From assembly GCA_946885735.1 (NCBI GenBank), contig CAMPGW010000021.1:1-35849 (forward strand): DNA of 35,849 bases, read 5' to 3'. The position numbers and the translations under genes were made by a program. Source of the DNA: an uncultured Gammaproteobacteria bacterium. GTDB lineage: Bacteria; Pseudomonadota; Gammaproteobacteria; Xanthomonadales; Xanthomonadaceae. A model generated the notes under the pieces. The model was not told the DNA's origin. It saw nothing but the letters and a program-made list of their open reading frames with translations, and did not search any database. This document shows positions 23,262-31,582 of the stretch, piece by piece; within the stretch, counting starts at the first letter, position 1; each line of letters opens with the position of its first letter.

Positions 23262-26200
23262 GCGCCCTGCTCCGCGGCCCTCGCCTGGCGGGCGGCATCA
23301 CCGCGCGCGCGGTAGGCCGCATCGGGCTTGCGGTCGAGCAGGTCGTACATGATCGGGATCACCACCAGCGTGAGCAGCGTGGACACCGCCAGGCCGCCGA
23401 TCACCGTGATCGCCATCGGCGCGCGCACCTCGGCGCCGTCGCCGCCCATGAAGGCCAGCGGGGCGAAGCCGAACAGCGTGCAAAGGGTCGTCATGACGAT
23501 AGGCCGCAGGCGCGACAGGGCGCCCTCGCTGATGGCCTCGCGCTTGGGCATGCCCTCCTCGCGCAGCTGGTTGACCTTATCGATCAGCACGATGGCGTTC
23601 TTCACCACGATGCCCACCAGCAGGATCAGGCCGATGAACACCACCACCGAGACCGCGGACCCCGACAGCCACAAGGCCATCACCGCGCCCACCATCGCCA
23701 GCGGCACCGAGAATATGATGACGAAGGGATGCAGCAGCGACTCGAACTGCGAGGCCATCACCAGGTAGACCAGGAAGATCGCCAGGCCGAAGGCGAACAG
23801 CAGCGAACGGATCGAGCTGTCGAGCTCCTCCGACTGCCCGCCGAAGGCCAGGCGCACGTCGGCGCCCAGCGGGTTCTCGCGCACCATCTGCTCGACCTCG
23901 CGCACCGCGGTGCCGAGGTCGACGCCGCGCAGGTTGGAGGACACCAGCGCCACGCGGGTCTGGTTGGCGCGGTGGATCTCGCTCGGACCAATGGTCTCGA
24001 CCACGTCGGCGACCGCGTCCAGCGTCACCGGTCGCTCGCTCTGCGGGTTGACGATGGTGCGGCGGATGTCGGCGACGGAGGCGCGATTGCTTTCCTGGCC
24101 GCGCACCAGCACGTCGATCTTGCGGTCGCGGAAGCTGTAGCGCGTGGCCACTTCGCCGCGCACCTGCCGCACGACCTGGTCGGCAATCTGCCGGCTGGTC
24201 AGGCCGAGCGCGGCGGCGCGCTCCTGGTCGAAGCGGATCTGCACTTCGGGGTAGCCCTGCTCCACCGAGGATTTCACGTCCGCGAAGTGCGGCGAGGCCT
24301 GCATCATCTGGGCCAGCTTGCGTCCGGCCCGCTGCAGGGCCTCGATGTCGTGCCCGCGCAGCTCGATCTCCATCGGCGTGGAGAACGAGAACAGCTGCGG
24401 CCGCCCGAACTTAACGCTGATGTCGGGGTAGCTCGCCATGGTGGTGCGCATGCGCTCGGTGACGGCGGCCTCGGTGTCCTTGCTGTAGTGCTCGCCCAGC
24501 ACCACGCTGAGCTTGGCGACGTTGTCGCCGGACTCGGTCGGATTTGCGTCGAGCCGGGTGCCGGTACCGCTGACGCCATACAGGGCCTCGATGTCATCGT
24601 CGCCGTCATGCGCCTGCTGGACCGCGCGCACCAGCGCATCGGTCTCGCGCAACTGCGTGCCGGGCGGCAGCTTGGCCGTCATCTCGAAGCGATCCTGCGC
24701 CAGCTGCGGGATCAGGTCGGTGCCCAGGGTCGTGGCCACCGCCAGCGAGATCGCGAAGGCCGCGGCCGCGCTGCCCAGGATCAACCAGGGACGCTGCAGG
24801 GCCCGCGGCAGCATGCGCCGGTACCAGGCGGACGCCAGCTCGTAGGGAGCGAGCAGCTTGCGGCCGAGCCAGGCCAGCGCTGCGCCGAAGGTTTGCGCGA
24901 ATGCGCGCCCGCCCGTCACCACCGCGAAGCTCGCCGCATACACGCCGAGGCCAACGCCGCGCTTGCCGGCGCGGCCGGCCACCGCCGCGACGCGGCCGAC
25001 CGGATGCGTGGGCTGCCAATCCGGATGCGCAGGCTCGGGCGGGAAGGCAAGCGGCGCCTTCGCCTTGATCGAGCTGAGCATCGGGATCAGCGTCAGCGAC
25101 ACGACCAGCGAGATCATCAGCGCGATGGACACCGTCAGCGCCTGGTCCTTGAACAACTGCCCGGCCACGCCCTCGACGAACACCAGCGGGAAGAACACCG
25201 CCACCGTGGTCAGCGTCGAGGCGACCACCGCCATGCTGACCTCGCGGGTGCCGACCACCGCGGCCTCGAGAACGCCCAATCCGCGCTCGCGCGCCTTGGC
25301 GATGCTCTCGAGCACCACGATGGAATCGTCGACCACCATGCCGGTCGCGAGCGCCAGGCCCGCCAGCGACATCACGTTGAGGCTCAGGCCCAACCGGTCC
25401 ATGAAGAAGAAGGTTGCGACGATGGACACCGGCAGCGACAGGCCGATGACGAAGGTGCTCCAGCCGTCGCGCAGGAAGAAGAAGATGATCAGGATCGACA
25501 GGATGCCGCCGAGCACCGCTTCGCGCTTTACCTCGGTCAGGGCGTTGCGGATGAAGGTGCTCTGGTCCTCGATCGTCTGCACGGCCACGCCGTCGATCAG
25601 GTAGGCGCCGGGCTTGCCCGGGGCCTTGGCCGCGGATTGGCCGCCCGGCGTACCGGTGCCCCCGCCGGCGCCGGTGCGCTCGAGCCGCTGCAGCATGGTA
25701 CGTACCGCGTCGGCGGCGGCCACGGTGTTGGCGTCGCCTTCCTTGTAGATCGCCAGCTCCACCGCCTCGCGGCCCTTGAAGCGGATCACCGCCTCGCGTT
25801 CCTTGAAACCCTGCGTCACCGTCGCCACGTCGCGCAGCCGCACCGGCACGCCCGCCAGCGACGTCACCAGCAGGTCGCGCATCTGGTCGAGGTCGGTGAA
25901 CTGGTTGACCGTGCGCACCAGGTAGCGCTCGCTACCCTCTTCTATGCGGCCACCCGAAATGTTGACGTTCTCCTGGCGCAGGCGGTCCACCACCAGGCCG
26001 GGCGGCAGGTTGAGCTGCGCCAGGCGGTCGGCGTCCACCAGCACCTGCACTTCGTCCTCGTAGCCGCCGGCCACTTTCACAGCGGCCACGCCGTCCACGG
26101 GTTCGAGCTTCTTCTTGAGTTCGTTGTCGGCGTAGCGACGCAGGCGCATCAGCTCCGCCTGCTCGCTGCCCGTGGCCGCGGCCGGCAGCGTCAACACCAG

Positions 26201-26614
26201 GCGCAGCACGGGCTCGGTGGAGGGGTTGAAGCGCAGCAGCACCGGCGCCTTGGCTTCGAGCGGCAGGCGCAGCACGTCGAGCTTGTCGCGCACGTCCAGG
26301 CTGGCCTGGTCCATGTCGGTGCCCCAGGCGAACTCGAGCACCACGTCGCTCTGGCCGGTGCGCGACACCGACTTGAGCTTGCGCAGGTTCTTCACCACGC
26401 CGACCGCTTCCTCGACCGGCTCGGTGATCAGCGTCTCGATCTCCGCCGGCGCCGCGCCCGTGTATTCGGTGCGCACCGTCAGCGTCGGGTAGCTCAGGTC
26501 GGGCAGCAGGTTGACCTTCAGGTCGCGCAGGGCGATCAGCCCGAACAGCACGAAGGTCAGCGTGACCATGGCGACGGTGACCCGCCGCCGGGTGGCGAAC
26601 TCGACCAGGTTCAT
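23258..26614 (-). CDS. RND efflux permease with complete proton-relay residues
   Basis: This is a second RND permease of 1118 residues, not a close copy of its neighbour. It begins MNLVEFATRRRVTVAMVTLTF. It keeps the proton pathway: D429-D430 in GMVVDDSIVVLESI (segment 4) and K1005 in GIVVKNAIVLIDKV (segment 10), with LRPIVMTTLCTLFGFAP in segment 11. It is longer than usual for two reasons. There is a Gly/Pro/Ala insertion near residues 312-337, and an enlarged cytoplasmic region between segments 6 and 7 (about 545-640) that carries an amphipathic GVYAASFAVVTGGRAF-like stretch. The start codon shares bases with the fusion-protein stop (TAATG). It is the middle gene of a three-gene efflux operon. 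Confidence 0.93.
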   Translation of the reverse strand: MNLVEFATRRRVTVAMVTLTFVLFGLIALRDLKVNLLPDLSYPTLTVRTEYTGAAPAEIETLITEPVEEAVGVVKNLRKLKSVSRTGQSDVVLEFAWGTDMDQASLDVRDKLDVLRLPLEAKAPVLLRFNPSTEPVLRLVLTLPAAATGSEQAELMRLRRYADNELKKKLEPVDGVAAVKVAGGYEDEVQVLVDADRLAQLNLPPGLVVDRLRQENVNISGGRIEEGSERYLVRTVNQFTDLDQMRDLLVTSLAGVPVRLRDVATVTQGFKEREAVIRFKGREAVELAIYKEGDANTVAAADAVRTMLQRLERTGAGGGTGTPGGQSAAKAPGKPGAYLIDGVAVQTIEDQSTFIRNALTEVKREAVLGGILSILIIFFFLRDGWSTFVIGLSLPVSIVATFFFMDRLGLSLNVMSLAGLALATGMVVDDSIVVLESIAKARERGLGVLEAAVVGTREVSMAVVASTLTTVAVFFPLVFVEGVAGQLFKDQALTVSIALMISLVVSLTLIPMLSSIKAKAPLAFPPEPAHPDWQPTHPVGRVAAVAGRAGKRGVGLGVYAASFAVVTGGRAFAQTFGAALAWLGRKLLAPYELASAWYRRMLPRALQRPWLILGSAAAAFAISLAVATTLGTDLIPQLAQDRFEMTAKLPPGTQLRETDALVRAVQQAHDGDDDIEALYGVSGTGTRLDANPTESGDNVAKLSVVLGEHYSKDTEAAVTERMRTTMASYPDISVKFGRPQLFSFSTPMEIELRGHDIEALQRAGRKLAQMMQASPHFADVKSSVEQGYPEVQIRFDQERAAALGLTSRQIADQVVRQVRGEVATRYSFRDRKIDVLVRGQESNRASVADIRRTIVNPQSERPVTLDAVADVVETIGPSEIHRANQTRVALVSSNLRGVDLGTAVREVEQMVRENPLGADVRLAFGGQSEELDSSIRSLLFAFGLAIFLVYLVMASQFESLLHPFVIIFSVPLAMVGAVMALWLSGSAVSVVVFIGLILLVGIVVKNAIVLIDKVNQLREEGMPKREAISEGALSRLRPIVMTTLCTLFGFAPLAFMGGDGAEVRAPMAITVIGGLAVSTLLTLVVIPIMYDLLDRKPDAAYRARGDAARQARAAEQGA

Positions 26615-27756
26615 TACCGCGCGTTCCGGGCAACCGCCGCGGCGCCGCCGACGGCGCTGTCGATCACCTGCACTTCGGTGCCGTCGCGGATCGCTACCTT
26701 GCCGGCGGTGACCACGCGGTCGCCGTCCTTCAGGCCGGCGCGGATTTCGGCGTACTCGCCGGTGGTGTAGCCCAGTTGCACCGCGGTGCGCTTGGCCTGC
26801 TTGCCACGCACGACGTACACGGCGGGCTCGCCCTCGTCCTCGAGCAGCGCGATGCGCGGCACGGTCAGCGCGTCGCGGCGCTGGTCATAGACCACCTCGA
26901 TGCGGCCGAACATGCCGGGGCGCAGCTCGGGCTCGTTGTCGAAGGCGCAGACCACGCGGAAGGTGCCGGTCTTCGAATCCATCACCGGCGCCACGCGATC
27001 CACCTTGCCGACGAACACCTTGCCGGGAACCGCGTCCACCACCATCCGCAGCGGCAGGCCGGGCTTGAGGCGCGACATCTCGCGCTCGGGCGCGTTGAGC
27101 ACGCCTTCCAGGTGCGAGTTGTTGACGATGCGGAACACCGGGGCGTTGAGCGCGATCAGGTTGCCGGGCTTGACCATGCGCTCGGCGACGACGCCGCCGA
27201 TCGGGGCGACGATGCTGGTGTAGCTGAGCTCGAGTTGCGCGAGATCGAGCGCCGCCTGCGCGGCGGCGAGGTCGTACTTGAGCTGTTCGCTGGACTCGGC
27301 GCTCACCAGCTTGCGGCCCGTCAGTTCCTGCGAGCGCCGGTAGTTGCTCTCGAGCTTGTCCACGATCGCCTTCTGCCGCGCGACTTCCAGCCGGACCTTG
27401 TCGCCGTCGATGCGGGCGAGCACCTGGCCGGCACGCACCTGGTCGCCCTCCTCGGCGAGCAGCTGCACCATGACGCCGGAGGTCTTGGCGACCACCTGCG
27501 CCTCGCCCGGGGCCTCCAGGTTGGCGGTGCCCGTGTAGCTGGCGGCGATCGCGCGCCGCGAAGCGCGGGCGATCTCGACCGGAACCGCGTCGGGCTTCTT
27601 CTGCTCGGGCTTGCCATCCTTGCCGACGGCAGCTTCGCCGCCGCCGCCCTCGGCGGGTTTGTCGCCGCCGCAGCCGGCCAGCAACAGGCCCGCCAGGGCG
27701 AAAGCGCCTGCACGCAGCAGGAAGGAAGGGGATCCGGAGGCGCGGGAGGCGTTCAT
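26614..27756 (-). CDS. RND efflux membrane-fusion lipoprotein
   Basis: This is the periplasmic adaptor linking an RND pump to an outer-membrane channel. The 380-residue protein has a lipoprotein signal with the lipobox LLLAGC (C29), then a Gly/Lys linker. It shows the HlyD/AcrA order: a lipoyl half (VAKTSGVMVQLLAEEGDQV, GQVLARIDGDKV), an alpha-hairpin (about 125-175), the second lipoyl half (YTSIVAPIGGVVAERMVKPG) and beta-barrel/membrane-proximal parts (DSKTGTFRVVCAF, RPGMFGRIEVV). The ATG chosen fits the signal peptide, though no good ribosome-binding site precedes it. It is the first gene of the operon, transcribed divergently from the cytochromes. No outer-membrane factor gene is next to it. 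Confidence 0.93.
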   Translation of the reverse strand: MNASRASGSPSFLLRAGAFALAGLLLAGCGGDKPAEGGGGEAAVGKDGKPEQKKPDAVPVEIARASRRAIAASYTGTANLEAPGEAQVVAKTSGVMVQLLAEEGDQVRAGQVLARIDGDKVRLEVARQKAIVDKLESNYRRSQELTGRKLVSAESSEQLKYDLAAAQAALDLAQLELSYTSIVAPIGGVVAERMVKPGNLIALNAPVFRIVNNSHLEGVLNAPEREMSRLKPGLPLRMVVDAVPGKVFVGKVDRVAPVMDSKTGTFRVVCAFDNEPELRPGMFGRIEVVYDQRRDALTVPRIALLEDEGEPAVYVVRGKQAKRTAVQLGYTTGEYAEIRAGLKDGDRVVTAGKVAIRDGTEVQVIDSAVGGAAAVARNAR

Positions 27757-27895
27757 CAGGGGCACGCTCTGAGGGGGTGTGTTGGTTGCATAGCACAGTA
27801 AACCAATGCCCGGCGGCGCACATATGCCGAAAGTCCATGGGCCCACCGGACCCCGAAGCCGCGTGGCCCCCTGTCTGGATTCGCGACGGCCGGTT

Positions 27896-27901
27896 TATAA
27901 T
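27896..27901 (+). promoter_or_regulatory. -10 element upstream of the cytochrome c pair
   Basis: A perfect TATAAT lies 43 nt before the first cytochrome start, in the 188-nt region divergent from the efflux operon. The -35 is poor: no close match to TTGACA occurs 16-18 nt upstream, so an activator may be needed. Confidence 0.5.
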
Positions 27902-27944
27902 TTCGCGTTGATCGTCCCGCCCCTACCTGCCGGAACCCGAATTC

Positions 27945-28268
27945 ATGAAACATGCCGTGTTGATCGCTTCCTGCCTGGCCCTCGCCGGCCTGTCGGCGCC
28001 CGTCGCCGCCAAGGGCGACGTCGCCAAGGGCAAGGCCCTGGCCTACACCTGCACGGGCTGCCACGGCATCACCGACTACAAGAACGCCTACCCGAGCTAC
28101 CGGGTCCCGAAGATCGCCGGGCAGAACGAGACCTACATCGTGGCCGCCCTCGATGGCTACCGCAAAGGCGAGCGCAACCACCCGACCATGAAGGCGCAGG
28201 CATCGAGCTACACCGATGCCGACATCGCCGACATCGCCGCCTACCTCGCCAGCCTCAAGTCCAAGTGA
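27945..28268 (+). CDS. Periplasmic monohaem cytochrome c
   Basis: This is a 107-residue c-type cytochrome. It has a signal peptide (MKHAVLIASCLALAGLSAPVAA), one haem site CTGCH (36-40) and a likely distal ligand M82 in NHPTMKAQ. The KIAGQNETYIVAALDGYRKG helix and the ADIAAYLASL C-terminal helix match the cytochrome c553/c4-like class. It would carry electrons in the periplasm, for example toward a terminal oxidase. The stop overlaps or closely precedes the start of a second monohaem cytochrome, so both form one transcript. Confidence 0.93.
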   Translation: MKHAVLIASCLALAGLSAPVAAKGDVAKGKALAYTCTGCHGITDYKNAYPSYRVPKIAGQNETYIVAALDGYRKGERNHPTMKAQASSYTDADIADIAAYLASLKSK

Positions 28269-28282
28269 TGGGAACCCCGAGC

Positions 28283-28657
28283 ATGATCCTGCGCAACGCC
28301 AGCCTCCTCGCCGCCCTCGTCTTCAGCGCCGGCGCGCTGGCCGCTACGTCCGGCAACGCGGTGGCCGGCAAGAAGAGCTTCGAATCCACCAAGGCCGCGG
28401 ATGGCACGCCCAAGGCCGCCTGCACCTCCTGCCACGGCGCCAACGGCAATGCCCCGCTGGCGGGCATGCCCAAGCTGGCGGGACAGTATCCCGACTACCT
28501 CGCCAAGGCACTGCGCGAGTATCGCGACGGCCAGCGCACCAACCCGGTGATGGCGGCGCAGGCCAAGGGCCTGAGCAACGCCGAGATCGACAACCTGTCG
28601 GTGTACCTGGGTTCGGTGAAGGGCGACCTGCACGACCTGAGCAACCACACCCGTTGA
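28283..28657 (+). CDS. Periplasmic monohaem cytochrome c (second of pair)
   Basis: This is a 124-residue c-type cytochrome with a signal peptide (MILRNASLLAALVFSAGALA), haem motif CTSCH (47-51) and likely distal M90 in GQRTNPVM. The MPKLAGQYPDYLAKALREYR helix is typical of cytochrome c4/c553 domains. Together the two proteins resemble the two halves of a dihaem cytochrome c4 encoded as separate chains. I chose the ATG that puts Arg before the hydrophobic core; an in-frame ATG five codons earlier overlaps the upstream stop (TGATG) and could be used instead. The stop is 3 nt from that of the convergent gene. Confidence 0.92.
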   Translation: MILRNASLLAALVFSAGALAATSGNAVAGKKSFESTKAADGTPKAACTSCHGANGNAPLAGMPKLAGQYPDYLAKALREYRDGQRTNPVMAAQAKGLSNAEIDNLSVYLGSVKGDLHDLSNHTR

Positions 28658-28660
28658 GCC

Positions 28661-29554
28661 TCAGCCCGCGGGCAAGCGCTCGCGGGGCTTCCGGCACTGC
28701 GCTTCGTAGAGCTTGCGGGTAGCCCGCCACGCGTCCTGCGTCGTCGCTCCCACGATCTGCTCCCACCAGGCCTGGCACTGCCGGTCCTCCTCCGCGCTGA
28801 GGGTGTCGGGGTCGTCCACCGGCCCCACGTAATCCGAACCCGGCGTCAGCACGCCGCAGCTGCCGCCCAGCGCCAGCAGCGAGACATGGCAGACCATCGT
28901 CGAGTTCGAGCGGCCGGGCACGGGCACGCGGATCTCCTTGGTCGTCTTCTCCACCATCTGCGTGAGCAGGGCGGTCAGCAAGTCGCGATCGGGCGTCCAG
29001 TACTCGTCGAAGCGGGTGCGTTCGTAGGCGATCGGTGGCGGTCGGTTGAGCAATTTCTCGGCCCGCTCCATGCCAGGCACCTGGTAGTCGAAGGTTCGGG
29101 AATCGCCCATCTTGCGGTCGATCTGCTCGAGCAGGTCGGGCGGCAGCACCAGGCGCCCGTCCGGCCCGTAGAGGTGCAGCGCCGGAGGCGGCGGCGACAG
29201 CGGCGCCTGGGCCTGCAGCGGGATGGACGGACGCGGCTTGCGCCGCGGCTTCGGCGCCACCGGACGCGACGGCGCGGGCTCGGCCACAGGCGTGGGCGAA
29301 AAGGCCACTGGCTCCGGCATGGGAAGGGGTTCGGGTTGGCGATCGATGAAGGTCACGGCCACCGCTTCCTCGCGCGCGGCGGGCCGAACCTCCAGCCACG
29401 GCAGCAGCCAGGCCACGAGCAGGTGGCCGAGCAGGACGGCCGCCAGCAGACCGGCGCGCAGGCGTGGCGATGGCCAGGCGGGCGTGGGCGGACGCAGCGA
29501 CTTCGGCCGCCATTGATCCAGGTCGTCGGCCGACTGGCCCGTGTGGCGACTCAT
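28661..29554 (-). CDS. TonB-like anchored proline-rich protein, unknown function
   Basis: This 297-residue protein has a short cytoplasmic N-terminus, one membrane segment (about 33-55) and a Pro/Ala/Arg-rich stretch to about 128 with PMPEPVAFSPTPVAEPAP. A compact C-terminal domain follows. The N-terminal half has the layout of TonB energy transducers, but the C-terminal domain (GPDGRLVLPPDLLEQIDRKM, FDEYWTPDRDLL, VPVPGRSNSTMVCHVSLLAL, GGSCGVLTPG) lacks the TonB YP-x-A-x-x-x-x-x-x-G signature. Four cysteines are in the periplasmic part (VCHV, SCGV, QCQA and QCRK contexts), so disulphides are possible. It lies 54 nt downstream of nfuA. I do not recognise the family. Confidence 0.75.
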   Translation of the reverse strand: MSRHTGQSADDLDQWRPKSLRPPTPAWPSPRLRAGLLAAVLLGHLLVAWLLPWLEVRPAAREEAVAVTFIDRQPEPLPMPEPVAFSPTPVAEPAPSRPVAPKPRRKPRPSIPLQAQAPLSPPPPALHLYGPDGRLVLPPDLLEQIDRKMGDSRTFDYQVPGMERAEKLLNRPPPIAYERTRFDEYWTPDRDLLTALLTQMVEKTTKEIRVPVPGRSNSTMVCHVSLLALGGSCGVLTPGSDYVGPVDDPDTLSAEEDRQCQAWWEQIVGATTQDAWRATRKLYEAQCRKPRERLPAG

Positions 29555-29608
29555 CCCGTTCCCGTGCCGGCGGTCCAGCCGCTTGGGACCCGCCGCGGGG
29601 ACGGAAGT

Positions 29609-30193
29609 TCAGCGGGCGATGTAGGGCGCCGCACCACTGGCATGGTCGGTGGCATCGCGCACCGCGCTGACTTCGGGCACGCGCTCGCGAAGGGTCTTCT
29701 CGATGCCGTTGCGCAGCGTCACGTCCACCATTCCGCAGCCATGGCAGCCGCCACCGAAGCGGAGCACGACGACGCCGTCCGCCGTCACTTCCTCGAGCGA
29801 CACGCGGCCCTTGTGCGAGGCCAGCATCGGATTGATCTCGGTTTCGATGACGTATTGCACGCGCTCGAGCAGGGACGAGTTCGCATCCGGGACCTCGCCC
29901 TTGATGCGCGGTGCCTTGATGGTCAGCTGGCCGCCGGTGGGCAGCGACTGGTAGTCCATCTGCGCGCCGTCGAGCCAGCGCACGCTGGCGCCGTCCACGT
30001 AGAGGGTGAAGCCTTCGCACTCGACCTGCCATTCGTCGCCGACCAGGTCGCCGAATTCGCAGAACTCCAGGCGGGCGTCGGCACGCGGCGTGCCGGGATG
30101 CACCGCGCTCACCCGGATCCCGACGGCGTCGCCGCCCTGTGACGCCAGCAGGTGGCGGAAGTAGGTCTGCGCCGGCTCGGTGATCTCGATCAT
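29609..30193 (-). CDS. nfuA: Fe-S biogenesis protein NfuA
   Basis: NfuA carries and delivers Fe4S4 clusters to apoproteins, particularly under stress. The 194-residue protein has an N-terminal degenerate A-type domain ([16 protein letters not shown], then [14 protein letters not shown]) and a C-terminal Nfu domain. The cluster-binding motif is GGGCHGCGM, with C150 and C153 (149/152 in E. coli). The length matches E. coli (191). It is divergent from the pterin dehydratase gene across a 48-nt gap. A TAGAAT element sits only a few nt before the ATG on its strand, so the mRNA may have a very short leader; this is uncertain. Confidence 0.96.
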   Translation of the reverse strand: MIEITEPAQTYFRHLLASQGGDAVGIRVSAVHPGTPRADARLEFCEFGDLVGDEWQVECEGFTLYVDGASVRWLDGAQMDYQSLPTGGQLTIKAPRIKGEVPDANSSLLERVQYVIETEINPMLASHKGRVSLEEVTADGVVVLRFGGGCHGCGMVDVTLRNGIEKTLRERVPEVSAVRDATDHASGAAPYIAR

Positions 30194-30241
30194 GCGCGTA
30201 TTCTACCCTCCCGCCTCGCGGCGCCGAACCGGAGACCCGCC

Positions 30242-30586
30242 ATGACTTCGTCCGTCCCACTCGCCGACCGCCGCTGCCGGCCGCTGCGCGGTCCGGAGCA
30301 CCGGCTGGATGCGTCCTCGCTGGCACGTGCGCTGGAGGCCTTGCCTGGCTGGGCGGCGGTCGAGGACGGTGCGGCGATCGTGCGGACGTTCCGCTTCGCC
30401 GATTACTACCGCACGATGGCGTTCGTGAATGCACTGGCCTTCATCGCCCACCAGGAGGACCACCATCCCGACCTGTCGGTGCATTACGACCGCGTCGTGG
30501 TCCGGTATTCGACCCACGACGTCGGCGGGCCGAGCGACAACGACCTGATCTGCGCGGCGAAGGCCTCGCGCCTGGCCGGCGACTGA
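30242..30586 (+). CDS. phhB: 4a-hydroxytetrahydrobiopterin dehydratase (PCD)
   Basis: PCD dehydrates the pterin-4a-carbinolamine formed by phenylalanine hydroxylase, regenerating cofactor. In bacteria lacking that hydroxylase it may serve molybdopterin metabolism. The 114-residue protein has LEALPGWAAVEDGAAIVRTF, FVNALAFIAHQEDHHPDL with active-site H74-H75-P76, and a VVVRYSTHDVGG strand. The ATG has CCGGAG upstream. No phenylalanine hydroxylase gene is visible here, so the symbol is by family only. It is convergent with rluC, 19 nt apart. Confidence 0.92.
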   Translation: MTSSVPLADRRCRPLRGPEHRLDASSLARALEALPGWAAVEDGAAIVRTFRFADYYRTMAFVNALAFIAHQEDHHPDLSVHYDRVVVRYSTHDVGGPSDNDLICAAKASRLAGD

Positions 30587-30605
30587 CCCGGCCGGCGCTC
30601 GATCC

Positions 30606-31562
30606 TTACAGTCGGTCGAGCACCGCGCGCAGGTCCTCGGCCAGGGGCGCGCTGATCAGGTAAGGCGTCCGGTGCGGGCCGAGTTCGAAGGCCATGGACG
30701 ACGCGTGCAGGAACAGCCGCTTCAACCCGGCCTGCTCGGCGAGCCGGCGGTTCGCATCCTTGTCGCCGTACTTGTCGTCGCCGGCGACCGGATGGCCCAG
30801 GTGCGCCGCATGCACGCGGATCTGGTGCGTGCGGCCGGTCTCGATTCGCACCTCGCAGAAGCTGTGGCCGCCGCGCCTTTCGATCAGCTTGAAGTGGCTG
30901 GTGGACGGCTTGCCGCGCGGATCCACGCGCACCATCCGCTCGCCGCCCTGCAACACCGACCGCAACAGCGGCTGTTCGACCGTCATGGTCCCCTGCGGCA
31001 TGCGCCCGACCAGCAGGGTCAGGTACTGCTTGTTCGGCGCCTCCTCGTCCTCGCCTTCGCGCATCAGCGCCTGCAACTCGAGCAGGGCCGAGCGCTTCTT
31101 GGCGATCACCAGCACGCCCGACGTGTCGCGGTCGAGGCGGTGCACCAGCTCCATGGGCTCGCCGGGACGCAGGGCCCGCAGCAGCTCGATGACCCCGTGG
31201 CTGACGCCGCTGCCGCCGTGGGCCGCGAAGCCCGCCGGCTTGTTCAGCGCGAGCAGGGCCTTGTCCTCGAAGATGATGCTGGCGGCGATCCGGTCGACCA
31301 TCGACCGCGGCGGCGGCCGGGCCTCGCCGGGGGCGTCCACGCGCACCGGCGGGATCCGCACCTCGTCGCCGCCGGCGACCCGGGAATCGGGCTTGGCCCG
31401 CTTGCCGTTGATCCGGACCTGGCCGCTGCGCACCAGCTTGTAGACCAGGCTGCGGGGGGCGCCCTTGAGCTGGCCCAGGAGGAAGTTGTCGAGGCGCTGG
31501 CCGTCCCGGTCTTCGCCCACGCGCACCAGTTTCACGCCCCCTGAGACTTCCATTGCCGCCAT
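30606..31562 (-). CDS. rluC: 23S rRNA pseudouridine synthase RluC
   Basis: RluC makes pseudouridines at positions 955, 2504 and 2580 (E. coli numbering) of 23S rRNA. The 318-residue protein has an S4 RNA-binding domain (about 22-75: RLDNFLLGQL, LVYKLVRSGQVRINGKR) and a catalytic domain. Its motif is HRLDRDTSGV, where D144 coincides with the catalytic D144 of E. coli RluC when the ATG at 31562 is used. That ATG also has GGAG at a good distance; an ATG three codons later is possible. RTHQIRVHAAHLGHP and DDKYGD follow. The divergent pairing with rne is conserved across Gammaproteobacteria. Confidence 0.95.
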   Translation of the reverse strand: MAAMEVSGGVKLVRVGEDRDGQRLDNFLLGQLKGAPRSLVYKLVRSGQVRINGKRAKPDSRVAGGDEVRIPPVRVDAPGEARPPPRSMVDRIAASIIFEDKALLALNKPAGFAAHGGSGVSHGVIELLRALRPGEPMELVHRLDRDTSGVLVIAKKRSALLELQALMREGEDEEAPNKQYLTLLVGRMPQGTMTVEQPLLRSVLQGGERMVRVDPRGKPSTSHFKLIERRGGHSFCEVRIETGRTHQIRVHAAHLGHPVAGDDKYGDKDANRRLAEQAGLKRLFLHASSMAFELGPHRTPYLISAPLAEDLRAVLDRL

Positions 31563-31582
31563 GGGGACTCCACTGATACACT
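31553..31582 (+). promoter_or_regulatory. Candidate distal promoter of rne
   Basis: TTGCCG (31553-31558) and TACACT (31577-31582) are 18 nt apart. It would start transcription near 31589 and give a leader of about 340 nt, close to the 361-nt leader of E. coli rne. It overlaps the rluC start region, so the two genes may interfere. Confidence 0.4.

Noticed and set aside
20520..23315. Open frame of about 930 codons antisense to the shorter RND permease
   Set aside because: It has the same His/Gln/Asp-rich shadow composition, and the permease motifs on the minus strand are unambiguous.
23729..26770. Open frame of about 1000 codons antisense to the longer RND permease
   Set aside because: Low-complexity His/Arg/Gln composition with no domains; a by-product of high third-position GC.
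27784..27804. GGTT...AACC inverted repeat upstream of the efflux fusion-protein gene as a repressor site
   Set aside because: Only the outer four bases on each side are symmetric, and no regulator gene is adjacent, so it is not distinguishable from chance.
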